From: CAVPEW01 sp963703565
GTDB lineage: Bacteria; Actinomycetota; Acidimicrobiia; Acidimicrobiales; VFJN01
Direction of reading: 5' to 3'
Length of the DNA: 64,000 bases
Assembly (NCBI GenBank): GCA_963703565.1
Contig: CAVPEW010000072.1
Coordinates: 8,150-72,149, forward strand
In this document: positions 45,651 to 54,127 of the stretch, one piece after another
Layout: each line of letters opens with the position of its first letter
Numbering within the stretch: position 1 is the first letter of the stretch
Program-made: the position numbers and the translations under genes
Notes under the pieces: model-generated
Seen by the model: only the letters and a program-made list of their open reading frames with translations
Told to the model about the DNA's origin: nothing
The model's database searches: none

Positions 45651-46526
45651 TCAGTGCCCGCCCGAGATGCAGTGCGGACCCTCGGCCTCCTGGCCGGTGG
45701 TGTTGGTCCCGATCGGCGGGCCCTGGATGATCTGGCTCGTGTCGACGCTGATGGAGCTGCCCACCTCGACGGGGAAGCGGTCCAGGCCCCGCGGGGCGGG
45801 ACCACCCTTCTTCTCGCCGGCCTGGTTGTACTGCGAGCCGTGGCAGGGGCACTCGAACCACTGGGAGGTGACGCACGAAGGCACCCGACAACCGAGGTGC
45901 ACGCACTTCTGGTAGAGCGCGACCAGGCCGGCCTCCATGCCGGCGAGCACGCCCGGGGCGCCTCCGTAGGCTGCCTTGGCCTTGGACAGCGCGGACTTGG
46001 GGTACAGCGTCACCCACATCCGGCCCTCCGGGTAGTAGGCGAACCCGCCACCGTCTTTGACCTTGGCCTCGATGTCGCTGAGCGAGCCGATGGTGATCTT
46101 GGAGCCGAAGCCCCCTCCGAGCTTGGGCCACAGGAAGCCCAGCACCGATAGTCCGAAGCCCGCCAGGGCCAGACCGAAGAAGTTGACGATCCCGCGGTTG
46201 AGGAACTGGCGTCGCGATACGCCCAGAGCCTCCGGGTCAGGTGGGACCCATGCCACCGGGGCGCTCGAAGTGGTGGTCGCGAGCTCGGAGGACGCGCCGC
46301 GGCGCGCGAGCTCCACGGAGCGCTCCAGCTCGCGGCCCGTGGGCTCGGCGGCTACAGGCGCGGCCGCGGTCGTCGCGCGCCGGTCGCGGTCGCGGCGGCG
46401 GGTCTCACGGGCGAGCAGTCCGATCGCCTCGCCCGTGTCGCGGCGACGGGCGGACGCGACGGCGACCACGCCGGCCAGCACGACCAGGATGGGGATGGCG
46501 ATCAGCAAGATGGTGGAGTTGGCCAT
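45651..46526 (-). CDS. qcrA: Rieske [2Fe-2S] subunit of the bc complex
   Basis: A 291-residue Rieske protein. Cluster motifs CVHLGCRVPSC and CPCHGSQY provide two Cys and two His, plus the disulfide Cys pair. The N-terminus is a membrane helix (LLIAIPILVVLAGVVAVA). A long charged linker follows, then an internal twin-arginine motif (SRRQFLNRG, about residue 103) and a second helix. This suggests Tat insertion of the second helix after Sec insertion of the first, as in actinobacterial QcrA. It is ten bases from the cytochrome b C-terminal subunit. Confidence 0.93.
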   Translation of the reverse strand: MANSTILLIAIPILVVLAGVVAVASARRRDTGEAIGLLARETRRRDRDRRATTAAAPVAAEPTGRELERSVELARRGASSELATTTSSAPVAWVPPDPEALGVSRRQFLNRGIVNFFGLALAGFGLSVLGFLWPKLGGGFGSKITIGSLSDIEAKVKDGGGFAYYPEGRMWVTLYPKSALSKAKAAYGGAPGVLAGMEAGLVALYQKCVHLGCRVPSCVTSQWFECPCHGSQYNQAGEKKGGPAPRGLDRFPVEVGSSISVDTSQIIQGPPIGTNTTGQEAEGPHCISGGH

Positions 46527-46535
46527 GACGATGCC

Positions 46536-47348
46536 TCAGAGCTCGACGAACAGGCCCGCGTTCCACGGGAAGACGAAGTTGAACCCTGGCCCTCGGAAGA
46601 AGGTCCCGATCATGACCAGGACTGCCCAGAACATGATGAAGATCGTGAACAGCGAGATCGCGAACTTGCGGTCCTCGGGCTTGTTGGACGGGTTCCGGTC
46701 GGTGTAGGGCGCGAGGATCAAGGCGAAGATGCCCATCCCGGGGATGGTCACGCCCGCGACCATCGGGTGGAACATCGTGAGCTGCTCCTGCAGACCCAGG
46801 AAGTACCACGGTGCCTTGGAGGGGTTCGGCGTCTGGTTGAAGTTCGCCAGGGCCAGCAGCGGAGCGTTGACGAAGACCGAGAAGACGACCGTGAACGCCA
46901 GGCAGGCCAGAGCCGCGACGAACTCGACCACGAGCAGGTGCGGCCAGGTGTGCACCTTGTCCTGTGGCACGGCCTTCACGTCTTGGATGGAGCCCGACTT
47001 GACCACGGTCAGCAACCGCTGGGTGTGGCCTCCGGGACCGGTCGCGGACGGCAGTGGCGCAGTGGCCACCGCTGTGGCGGTGCCGCCGCCCGCAGCGACG
47101 ACTGTGGTGGCCGCCTCGTCACCACCCGAGCCGGCGCCGGCCCGAGCAGCCTTGGAGCGCTCCAGCAGGTGAGCCGGGATCTTCGACGCGGAGGCGCCCC
47201 CGCCGGCGGGCTGCTCGGCTCCCCCGGCGGGCTGCTCGGCTCCCCCGGCGGCGTCAGGCGCGTCGGCAGACTCGGCGCCGGAAGCGGCCGCTGCCTTCTT
47301 GCGGGCCTCCTCGGCCCGCTTGCGGAGGTGCTCGGGGATCTCGGTCAT
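46536..47348 (-). CDS. cytochrome b C-terminal (subunit IV-like) protein with IPEHL motifs
   Basis: A 270-residue protein. The C-terminal part resembles the last three helices of cytochrome b / subunit IV of b6f: HTWPHLLVVEFVAALAC, KAPWYFLGLQEQL (including the PWY variant of the Qo-site loop) and the following helices. The first 110 residues are a hydrophilic extension. It begins MTEIPEHLRKRAEEAR and has a second copy, KIPAHLLERSKAARA, around residue 56, separated by an Ala/Gly/Gln repeat. A divergent cytochrome c gene at 49223 shares this motif. Start ATG 47348. Confidence 0.85.
   Translation of the reverse strand: MTEIPEHLRKRAEEARKKAAAASGAESADAPDAAGGAEQPAGGAEQPAGGGASASKIPAHLLERSKAARAGAGSGGDEAATTVVAAGGGTATAVATAPLPSATGPGGHTQRLLTVVKSGSIQDVKAVPQDKVHTWPHLLVVEFVAALACLAFTVVFSVFVNAPLLALANFNQTPNPSKAPWYFLGLQEQLTMFHPMVAGVTIPGMGIFALILAPYTDRNPSNKPEDRKFAISLFTIFIMFWAVLVMIGTFFRGPGFNFVFPWNAGLFVEL
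47204..47245. repeat. 21-bp coding tandem repeat in the subunit IV-like gene
   Basis: Two identical 21-bp units (47204-47224 and 47225-47245) encode GGAEQPA twice in the hydrophilic N-terminal extension between the two IPEHL-like motifs. The repeat is in frame. Confidence 0.75.
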
Positions 47349-47361
47349 CCTCGCCTCCTTC

Positions 47362-48153
47362 CTACAGCGGTCCCGAGATGCCGCCGTCCTTGCGCACCCG
47401 CCAGAAGTGGATCGCCATGAAGATGACGATCACGAACGGGAGCAACAGGACGTGCAGCACGTACCAGCGGAGCAGGGTGTCGGAGCCGATCTCGACGCCA
47501 CCGAGCGAGCACGAATCGCACCTGCTCACCGAACACGGGCGTGTAGCCCATCATGTTGGTGCCCACCGTGACGGCCCACAGCGCGAGCTGGTCCCACGGC
47601 AGCAGGTAGCCGGTGAACGAGAGCAGCAGGGTGAGCGTGAGCAGGATCACGCCGATCACCCAGTTGAACTCCCGCGGCGGCTTGTAGGCACCGTGGTAGA
47701 AGACCCGGGCCATGTGCAGGAACACCGACGAGCACCATCAGGTGGGCCGCCCATCGGTGCATGTTGCGCACGAGCAGCCCGAACGTCACCGAGGTCTGCA
47801 GGTTGTAGATGTCGTTCCAGGCCGAGCAGTCGGCTCGGCCGGTAGAAGAACATCAGGAAGATGCCGGTCACCGTCAGCAGGATGAACAGGAAGAAGCTCA
47901 GCCCGCCGAGGCACAGGGTGTAGCTGACCTTGACCGCATGGCGCTTCACCTTGACCGGGTGCAGGTGGTACAGCACCGAGTTCATGATCACGTAGGACCG
48001 GTTCCGGGGGCTGTCGGTGTAGCCCTTGCGGAAGATCGAGCCGGGTCGGAAGATCGAGTTCCAGGCCTGGGACCCCTGGACCTTGTCGGGCATGGCGCGC
48101 AGGGCCTCCTGCGCCCGCTCCCCCATGCCCTTGCCGTCCATCGTGTTGGCCAA
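47362..48153 (-). CDS. cytochrome b N-terminal (b6-like) subunit, three frameshifts
   Basis: Pieces in successive frames form one four-helix cytochrome b carrying two b hemes. Piece 1 runs from the start to TVTGIFLMFFYRPS. Piece 2 has AWNDIYNLQTSVTFGLL and NMHRWAAHLMVLV. Piece 3 has FLHMARVFYHGAYKPPREF and LLPWDQLALW. Piece 4 ends with LRWYVLHVLLLP, AIHFWRVR and the stop at 47362. Heme His pairs are recovered when the pieces are joined. The breaks are near 47815-47840, 47724-47733 and 47495-47512. Start TTG 48153 follows AGAGAGGCG; ATG 48141 is an alternative. Sequencing error is the simplest explanation. Confidence 0.82.
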
Positions 48154-48170
48154 CTGTGTCGCCTCTCTGC

Positions 48171-48587
48171 TCAGCCGAGCCGCATCCCGTAGCCGTAGCC
48201 GTAGGAGTTCATGCGCTGATGGAAGTCTCCCTGGGGGTCGGGGTCGCCGACCTTGCCGAGGATGATCACGCCGGTGGGGCAGCGATCGACGCAGAGCGCG
48301 CACCGCGTGCAGACGTCGTCGTCGATCGTGAATATGACGTGGTCGCTCGGGTCCTCCCCCGGGCGGTCGACCTCGACGGCCTCGTCGATCGCCGACGGCG
48401 AGACCATGTGGATGCACTTCCACGGGCAGATGTCGACGCAGCCCTCGCACATGATGCACTCGGACTGGTCGATGTGGATGAACTGCTTGGGCTTGACGGC
48501 CTTGGACAGGTAGGCCGCGTCGACCTGGGCCAGGACGTAGTCGTCCCGGAACTCGGGCATGGGCGGGTTGGCGTCGGTGCGTGCCAC
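48171..48587 (-). CDS. two-[4Fe-4S] ferredoxin encoded within the bc locus
   Basis: A 138-residue soluble iron-sulfur protein with two complete motifs: CIMCEGCVDICPWKC and CTRCALCVDRCP. Between them is an acidic segment of about 35 residues. No transmembrane helix or signal peptide is visible, so it should act in the cytoplasm. It lies between the unknown 140-residue membrane protein (three bases) and cytochrome b (about 18 bases). A ferredoxin inside a bc operon is unusual. It could be a cytoplasmic subunit of the complex or an electron carrier for the complex I lacking NuoEFG. Confidence 0.88.
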   Translation of the reverse strand: MARTDANPPMPEFRDDYVLAQVDAAYLSKAVKPKQFIHIDQSECIMCEGCVDICPWKCIHMVSPSAIDEAVEVDRPGEDPSDHVIFTIDDDVCTRCALCVDRCPTGVIILGKVGDPDPQGDFHQRMNSYGYGYGMRLG

Positions 48588-48590
48588 CGA

Positions 48591-49013
48591 TCAGCCCTTG
48601 CGCACCAGGGGACGGCCGTACTGCGAGGCGGGGATGACGACCTCACGCGACTTGCGCCGGTCCTGCCAGTGGACCCAGTGGAAGACGTGACGAGTCAGGC
48701 CCAGGCCGTAGATGCCGACGACGATGAGGTCGCGGATCACCAGGTAGGTCAGCGTGAACGGCAACACGTCGAAGATCTCACCGGGGCCCAGCAGGATCTT
48801 GTCGGATCGCCAGCCCAGCTCGTTGTCGGCGTAGGTCAGCCACTGGTGGGGCACCACTCCGTAGGACCAGAACATCATCCCGAACGTGAAGACGGCGGCC
48901 GCGAGTGCCTCGCCCCATGACAGCGCCGCGTCGGGCCGACGGCGCCGCGCGTACAGCACGACCCCGAGGTCTCCCAACAGGGCGACGATCAGCGCTGATG
49001 CGAACGCGACCAC
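48591..49013 (-). CDS. uncharacterised three-helix membrane protein at the head of the bc locus
   Basis: I do not recognise the family. The 140-residue protein has helices near residues 5-20 (FASALIVALLGDLGVVLY), 34-50 (AAAVFTFGMMFWSYGV) and 85-105 (LTYLVIRDLIVVGIYGLG), with His-rich RHVFHWVHWQDRRK after the last. The His residues are possible heme or metal ligands, but this is speculative. Start GTG 49013 has GAGGGAGC upstream. It is the first gene of the 32 kb respiratory run. Confidence 0.65.
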   Translation of the reverse strand: MVAFASALIVALLGDLGVVLYARRRRPDAALSWGEALAAAVFTFGMMFWSYGVVPHQWLTYADNELGWRSDKILLGPGEIFDVLPFTLTYLVIRDLIVVGIYGLGLTRHVFHWVHWQDRRKSREVVIPASQYGRPLVRKG

Positions 49014-49222
49014 TCGTGGAGGCTCCCTCGTCGAACGCTCGTGAAATCTCTCACTTGCCGCCGGGCACCACGACGCGGCGCGGACGGCGAGGTCTGGTCT
49101 ACCACGGCCGCTCGAAGCGCAGCACATCGACGACGACCGGTTCGTCCGGCTTGGAGAGGCCCGCCGCAGGCGCCTAGGTTGACCGCGATGACCGCGTCGA
49201 GGTCGGCCCAGCGAGGTGCCCG
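49014..49222. promoter_or_regulatory. divergent promoter region of the respiratory island
   Basis: These 209 bases separate the bc locus (minus) from the cytochrome c gene (plus) and should carry promoters for both. I could not identify a convincing -35/-10 pair. An imperfect dyad GTGAAATCTCTCAC is at about 49040-49053. GCGAGGTG before 49223 is the ribosome site of the plus-strand gene. Confidence 0.35.
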
Positions 49223-49951
49223 GTGACCGAGATCCCCGAGCACCTGCTCAAGCGCTCCAAGGAGCGGCGAGCTGCCATCGGCGGAGGCGACGACGGTGGG
49301 GGAGCCGAGGAGCCTGCCGCCGAGGCGGCGCCCGCGGCCGCGGCGGCGGCGCCCGTTGCGCCGGCTGGAGCGACCCCGCCGGCGACGCCCGAGCCGGCAC
49401 CCGCCCCCGTGCCCGTTAGACCCGAGGTGGCCGCCTACCAGCGGCGCCGTCGCATCCCCATCTGGGCCATGCCGGTACTGGCTGCGATCCCTGTGTGGGC
49501 ATATGTGTTCCAGGCGACCCTCGAACCCCCGCCCGCCGGCGCGAGCGACCCGGTGACCCTGGGCGCCAAGGAGTACGGAGCCTGCGCGAGCTGCCACGGC
49601 GCCAACGGCGGGGGCGGGGTCGGTCCGGCGCTCGACGCTGTGGCCACCACCTGGCCCGACTACCGAGACCACATGATGTGGGTGAAGCTGGGCTCGACCG
49701 GCTGGCCAGGCAGCACCTACGGCGCCAACCAGAAGCCGAAGAACGGGGGGATGCCCGCGCACGCCTCGCTCACCGACGAGCAGCTTGCTCAGGTCGTGCT
49801 CTACGAGCGGCGCCAGTTCGGGGGCGAGCAGGAGGCCGACCAGGCCGACCTGATCGCCATCGCCCAGGGCGACAGCACCTTCGCCGATGTCGGCCTGGGC
49901 GATGCCTCCACCGCCGCCGGCATCGACCCCTCAGAGCTGGGCGCCGGGTAG
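49223..49951 (+). CDS. membrane-anchored monoheme cytochrome c with IPEHLL motif
   Basis: A 242-residue protein. It opens with MTEIPEHLLKRSKERRAAIG, nearly identical to the start of the subunit IV-like protein on the other strand. A long Ala/Pro-rich linker, one helix (IPIWAMPVLAAIPVWAYVF) and a cytochrome c domain with heme motif CASCH follow. GGMPAHASL may supply the axial Met. It is probably an electron carrier working with the bc complex. Start GTG 49223 has GAGGTG upstream. Confidence 0.85.
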   Translation: MTEIPEHLLKRSKERRAAIGGGDDGGGAEEPAAEAAPAAAAAAPVAPAGATPPATPEPAPAPVPVRPEVAAYQRRRRIPIWAMPVLAAIPVWAYVFQATLEPPPAGASDPVTLGAKEYGACASCHGANGGGGVGPALDAVATTWPDYRDHMMWVKLGSTGWPGSTYGANQKPKNGGMPAHASLTDEQLAQVVLYERRQFGGEQEADQADLIAIAQGDSTFADVGLGDASTAAGIDPSELGAG

Positions 49952-49983
49952 GCCCGCCGGGTCTGCCCGGCGAGACTGCACGG

Positions 49984-51270
49984 GTGCAGCTTCCCCCTGG
50001 CGAGCCCGTACCGGGCGGCGCGCCCCACCACGACGTCCTCGTCGTCGGGGCCGGTCCCGGCGGATCCGCTGCCGCCTACTGGCTCGCCCGCGGCGGGCTC
50101 GACGTGGTGGCCGTGGAGAAGAAGGCGTTCCCCCGGGAGAAGACCTGCGGCGACGGCCTCACCCCCCGAGCGGTCACCCAGCTGCGCGCGATGGGGCTCG
50201 AAGGACCCATCGCTGCGCAGCACCATCGCTACGACGGGCTGCGCTGTGTGGCTCACGACACCACGCTCGAGCTGGCCTGGCCCGAACACCCTGTCCACCC
50301 GAACTACGGCTACGTCGTACGCCGCCGCGACCTCGACGGGCTCGTCGCGGCGCGTGCGGGCGAGGCAGGAGCGGATGTGCGCACCCGCCACGAGGCCCTC
50401 GCCCCCATCGTGCGCGATGGCATCCTGCGCGGCGCCACCGTTCGCGGGCCCGAGGGCGTGGTCGACATCTACGCCCGCTACGTCGTGGTGGCCGACGGAT
50501 CGCTGTCGCGCTTCGGCCGCGCCCTCGGCGCCAGCCGCGACCGCCGCCTGGTGCAGGGCATGGCCATTCGGGGGTACTTCGAGAGCCCCATGCACGACGA
50601 CCCCTGGATCGAGTCGGCGCTCGACGTGCGCGACCGCAACGGCGATGCCCTCCCCGGCTACGGCTGGGTGTTCCCACTGGGCGACGGCACCATCAACGTG
50701 GGGATCGGGCTGCTGTCGACGTTCAGAGGGTGGCGCGAGGTAAACACCAGCCATCTGATGAGGGAGTGGGCCGCCACAGCACCCGCGCACTGGGGCATCG
50801 ACCCCGACGCCATGCTCGCCCCGGCGACTGGCGGGCGCCTGCCCATGGCCGGCTCGGTCCACCCGAAGTCGGGACCGAACTGGCTCGTGGTCGGCGACGC
50901 CGCCGGCTCGGTCAACCCCTTCAACGGCGAGGGGATCGACTACGCCTACGAGACCGGCCGCATGGCAGCCGAACTGCTCCACGAGGCCATCTCCGAGGGC
51001 TCCGCCGCCGCGCTGGCGCGCTACCCGATCCTGCTCGACCAGGAGTACGGCCTGTACTTCAAGGTGGCGAGGGCCTTCTCGCGCCTCATCGGCCAACCGG
51101 CGCTGATGGCCCAACTGACCCGCGTGGGTGTGCGCTCCCGAACGCTGATGGAATGGGTGCTGCGGATCATGGCCAACCTCTTGCGCCCTGACGAGTTGGG
51201 ACCCGCCGAGGCGGCCTATCGGGCCGTGGCCTCACTCGCCCGGATCGCGCCCGACCCGATCCCCGCCTGA
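49984..51270 (+). CDS. geranylgeranyl reductase-family FAD oxidoreductase
   Basis: A 428-residue flavoprotein. It has the Rossmann motif VVGAGPGGSAAAYWLAR, family element EKTCGDGLTPRAV and the second FAD motif VVGDAAGSVNPFNGEGIDYA. Members saturate isoprenoid chains (geranylgeranyl groups, archaeal lipids, or menaquinone tails as MenJ does in mycobacteria). Its place 32 bases after a cytochrome c and next to quinone-using complexes makes a menaquinone role attractive but unproven. Start GTG 49984 is the best in-frame choice after the upstream stop. Confidence 0.82.
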   Translation: MQLPPGEPVPGGAPHHDVLVVGAGPGGSAAAYWLARGGLDVVAVEKKAFPREKTCGDGLTPRAVTQLRAMGLEGPIAAQHHRYDGLRCVAHDTTLELAWPEHPVHPNYGYVVRRRDLDGLVAARAGEAGADVRTRHEALAPIVRDGILRGATVRGPEGVVDIYARYVVVADGSLSRFGRALGASRDRRLVQGMAIRGYFESPMHDDPWIESALDVRDRNGDALPGYGWVFPLGDGTINVGIGLLSTFRGWREVNTSHLMREWAATAPAHWGIDPDAMLAPATGGRLPMAGSVHPKSGPNWLVVGDAAGSVNPFNGEGIDYAYETGRMAAELLHEAISEGSAAALARYPILLDQEYGLYFKVARAFSRLIGQPALMAQLTRVGVRSRTLMEWVLRIMANLLRPDELGPAEAAYRAVASLARIAPDPIPA

Positions 51271-52604
51271 GGGGCAGCCGGGATCTCCGGCTCAGGATCA
51301 TCTGTCGAGGAAGCCGGTCGGTCGAAATGGGCCTGCCCACCCGCCTCGGTGAGGTCGACGAGCTCGTGACCCGCCGCCCTCCGCCTGTGGGCGGCGTCCG
51401 GCGGCGTGGTCGACGCCAGCCACAAGCAGGCCATCCCGGCAGCGAGGAGCGACACCGCCGCCGACGGCCCGACCCCCCAGGCCGAGGCCGCCAACCCGCC
51501 CAGCACGGCGCCGAGGGCCTGGAGGCCCATGACCAGACCGAGCGCGATGCCCATCGCTGAGGCCCGCACCTCGCGGTCCAGGCGCGTGCCCAGCACCACG
51601 TTGGCGGGCACCGCCGCGCAGAAGACGGCACCGCTGAGGGCGAACACGGCCAAGGCCGGAGCGACCGTCACCTCCATCCACAGCGCCGGCGCGGCCAGCG
51701 CAGCGCTCGCCGCGCCGAGGCTCCCGCCACGAAGCAACCGCGACGGCGAGCCGGCTCTCGGAACGACCAGGGTCGCGACGACCGTCCCCGCCGGAACCGC
51801 TGCGGCCAGCAGGCCCGTCGCGGTCGGCCCCGCCCCGACGCGGTCGGCGTAGGGAGCCACGAGTGCCTCGGGCACGATCCCGAGCAGGGAGGTGGTGCCG
51901 AGCAGGATCATCGCTCGACGCAGGAAGACGTCGCCGCGCAGGGTCGCCGCGGCACGGCGCAACGAGACCCGGGCGGTCTGGGTCAGCGAGCCCCTACCAG
52001 CCGCCGAGCGCCTCAGGGAGGCCACCAGGATCGCCGAGACCACGAAGGTGGTGGCATCGAGGCCCAGTGCGCTCCGGGGCGACATCACAGCCAGCAGCAC
52101 GCCGCCCAGCCCGTACCCGGCGACCACCGAGATCTGCACGCAGATCCCCGACAGCGCCAGCGCGTCGCCATAGCTGCGCTCGGGGACCAGGTCCGGCAAC
52201 GCGGCAGCCCGCGCCGCCTCGAACGGCGGAGAGGCCAGCCCAGCGACGAACGCCAGGCCCAGCAGGGCTCCGACCGGCAGCGGAGCCACCATGGCCACGA
52301 AGCACAGGGCTCGCACGACGTCGGCCACGACCATCACCTGGACCCGCCCGAAGCGGTCGGCGGTGGTGGCCAGGACCTGGCCGATGCCCACGAATCCCGC
52401 CAGGGACACCGTGGTCACCGCCGCCGCCCACGCCGGCGAGTCGGTGCGCTCCAGCACCAGCACGGCCAACGCCAGCCGCCCGGCCCAGTCGCCCAGCAGC
52501 GAGATCATGTCCGCCGTCCACAGCCGCCGGTACTGCGGGATCCTCAACGGCGCGAGCAACGAGCCCAGGCGACGGCCAGCCCCCCCGGCTTCAGCGCCCT
52601 GCAC
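51216..52604 (-). CDS. MFS transporter
   Basis: A 462-residue protein with about 12 hydrophobic helices and a hydrophilic C-terminal tail. LRIPQYRRLWTADMISLLGDWAGRLA at the N-terminus is typical of MFS_3/enterobactin-exporter-like members, and ATTADRFGRVQVMVVADVVRAL is the loop 2-3 signature. The substrate cannot be predicted. Its 3' end overlaps the convergent flavoprotein gene by 55 bases. Confidence 0.85.
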   Translation of the reverse strand: MQGAEAGGAGRRLGSLLAPLRIPQYRRLWTADMISLLGDWAGRLALAVLVLERTDSPAWAAAVTTVSLAGFVGIGQVLATTADRFGRVQVMVVADVVRALCFVAMVAPLPVGALLGLAFVAGLASPPFEAARAAALPDLVPERSYGDALALSGICVQISVVAGYGLGGVLLAVMSPRSALGLDATTFVVSAILVASLRRSAAGRGSLTQTARVSLRRAAATLRGDVFLRRAMILLGTTSLLGIVPEALVAPYADRVGAGPTATGLLAAAVPAGTVVATLVVPRAGSPSRLLRGGSLGAASAALAAPALWMEVTVAPALAVFALSGAVFCAAVPANVVLGTRLDREVRASAMGIALGLVMGLQALGAVLGGLAASAWGVGPSAAVSLLAAGMACLWLASTTPPDAAHRRRAAGHELVDLTEAGGQAHFDRPASSTDDPEPEIPAAPQAGIGSGAIRASEATAR

Positions 52605-52738
52605 GCTCAGAGGCTAGACAGCGGTGACGCTACGAGCAATCACCGTCACGACCCGTGGTAGTGGAGCACCCTAGATGACGCGGGATACAACCAGACGTGC
52701 TCAAACGAGTCAGCGTTCGTTCGGCGACCGCACGATCC

Positions 52739-54127
52739 TCACCCGGCCTCGGGCTCGTGCCACCCGCCGAAGTCGGCGGCGAGGACCTCGGCTTCGCTGG
52801 GCCCCCAGGTCCCGCGGTGATAGCGGACCACCGGAGCCACGTCGGTCTGCAGCGCCTCGAGTATCCGCCACTGCTCGTCGAGGGCATCCTCGCGACCGAA
52901 GCGACGGGCATCGCCGACCATGGCATCCTCGAGAAGGCGCTGGTAGGCCTCCTGGCGGGTCCCGAGAACCTCTTCGAAGTCGACCTGCAAGTCGATGGGT
53001 CGGCTCACGAGGTCGTCGCCAGGCGCCTTGGTCTGCAGATGCAGCACGACGCCGTCGTCGGTACCCAGTCGGAAGCGCAGATGGTTGGGGTGCGGCGCAC
53101 GCGTCCCGGGCGAGAACAAGAGCCTGGGCGGCGCGTTGAACTCCACGACCGCTTCGGTGGCCGTTACCGGCAGGTGCTTGCCGGTGCGGATGAGGAACGG
53201 AACCCCGGCCCAGCGCCAGGAGTCGATCTCGAGCCTCAGCGCCGCGAACGTCTCGACATCGGAGTCGGGAGCGACGCCGTCCTCGTCGACGTAACCGCGG
53301 TACTGACCGCGCACCACCGTCGCCGGGTCGAGCGAACGGACCTGGCGGAAGAGCTTGACCCTCTCGTCGCGCAGTGCTGCCTCGCCGGCGCCCGCCGGCG
53401 GCTCCATCGCGAGCAGGGCCACCACCTGCAGGAGGTGGTTCTGCACGACATCGGCGAGCGCGCCGACCGACTCGTAGAAGCGGCCACGACCCTCCACGCC
53501 GAAGTCCTCGGCCATGGTGATCTGCACGTTGGAGATGAAGTTGCGGTTCCAGACCGGCTCGAGCATCGAGTTGGCGAAACGGAACACGAGCAGGTTCTCG
53601 ACCGACTCCTTGCCCAGGAAGTGGTCAATGCGGAAGACGTCGGCCTCGTCGAAGCTGCGGTGCAGGATGTCGTTGAGCCGCCGGGCCGACGCTCGATCGC
53701 GCCCGAACGGCTTCTCGACCACCACCCGGGCACCGGGGGCCAGGCCCATCTGGTCGATCCCGGTGATCACCTCGTCGAACAGCTCGGGTGGGATGGCCAG
53801 GTAGAACAGCGGGTGCGTCGACCCACACGACTCCAGCGCAACCCCCAGGGCGCGGAAGGCCTCGGGGTTCCGGTAGTCGCCGCGCACATAGCTGATCCGG
53901 TGGGCCAACGGCTCCCACATCGCCGGGTCGACGGGTCGACGGGCGGCTATGCCGTCGCGGGCGTGCACGCGCAGGGTGTCGTCATCCCAGTCCGAGGAGG
54001 CGAACCCGATCACGGGGACGTCCCGGAAGCCCGTACAGGCCATCTCGTAGATCGCCGGGAAGATCTTCTTGCGCGACAGGTCACCCGTGGCTCCGAACAA
54101 CACGAGCGCATCGCTGCGGTCGCTCAC
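52739..54127 (-). CDS. zwf: glucose-6-phosphate 1-dehydrogenase
   Basis: A 462-residue enzyme that oxidises glucose 6-phosphate and makes NADPH. The nucleotide motif is LFGATGDLSRKK, the active-site peptide RIDHFLGKES and the substrate-loop EKPFGRD. It overlaps gnd by ATGA, so the two oxidative pentose phosphate steps are translationally linked. A 134-base gap to the MFS gene contains GTGACG and CGTCAC half-sites of unclear role. Confidence 0.96.
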   Translation of the reverse strand: MSDRSDALVLFGATGDLSRKKIFPAIYEMACTGFRDVPVIGFASSDWDDDTLRVHARDGIAARRPVDPAMWEPLAHRISYVRGDYRNPEAFRALGVALESCGSTHPLFYLAIPPELFDEVITGIDQMGLAPGARVVVEKPFGRDRASARRLNDILHRSFDEADVFRIDHFLGKESVENLLVFRFANSMLEPVWNRNFISNVQITMAEDFGVEGRGRFYESVGALADVVQNHLLQVVALLAMEPPAGAGEAALRDERVKLFRQVRSLDPATVVRGQYRGYVDEDGVAPDSDVETFAALRLEIDSWRWAGVPFLIRTGKHLPVTATEAVVEFNAPPRLLFSPGTRAPHPNHLRFRLGTDDGVVLHLQTKAPGDDLVSRPIDLQVDFEEVLGTRQEAYQRLLEDAMVGDARRFGREDALDEQWRILEALQTDVAPVVRYHRGTWGPSEAEVLAADFGGWHEPEAG

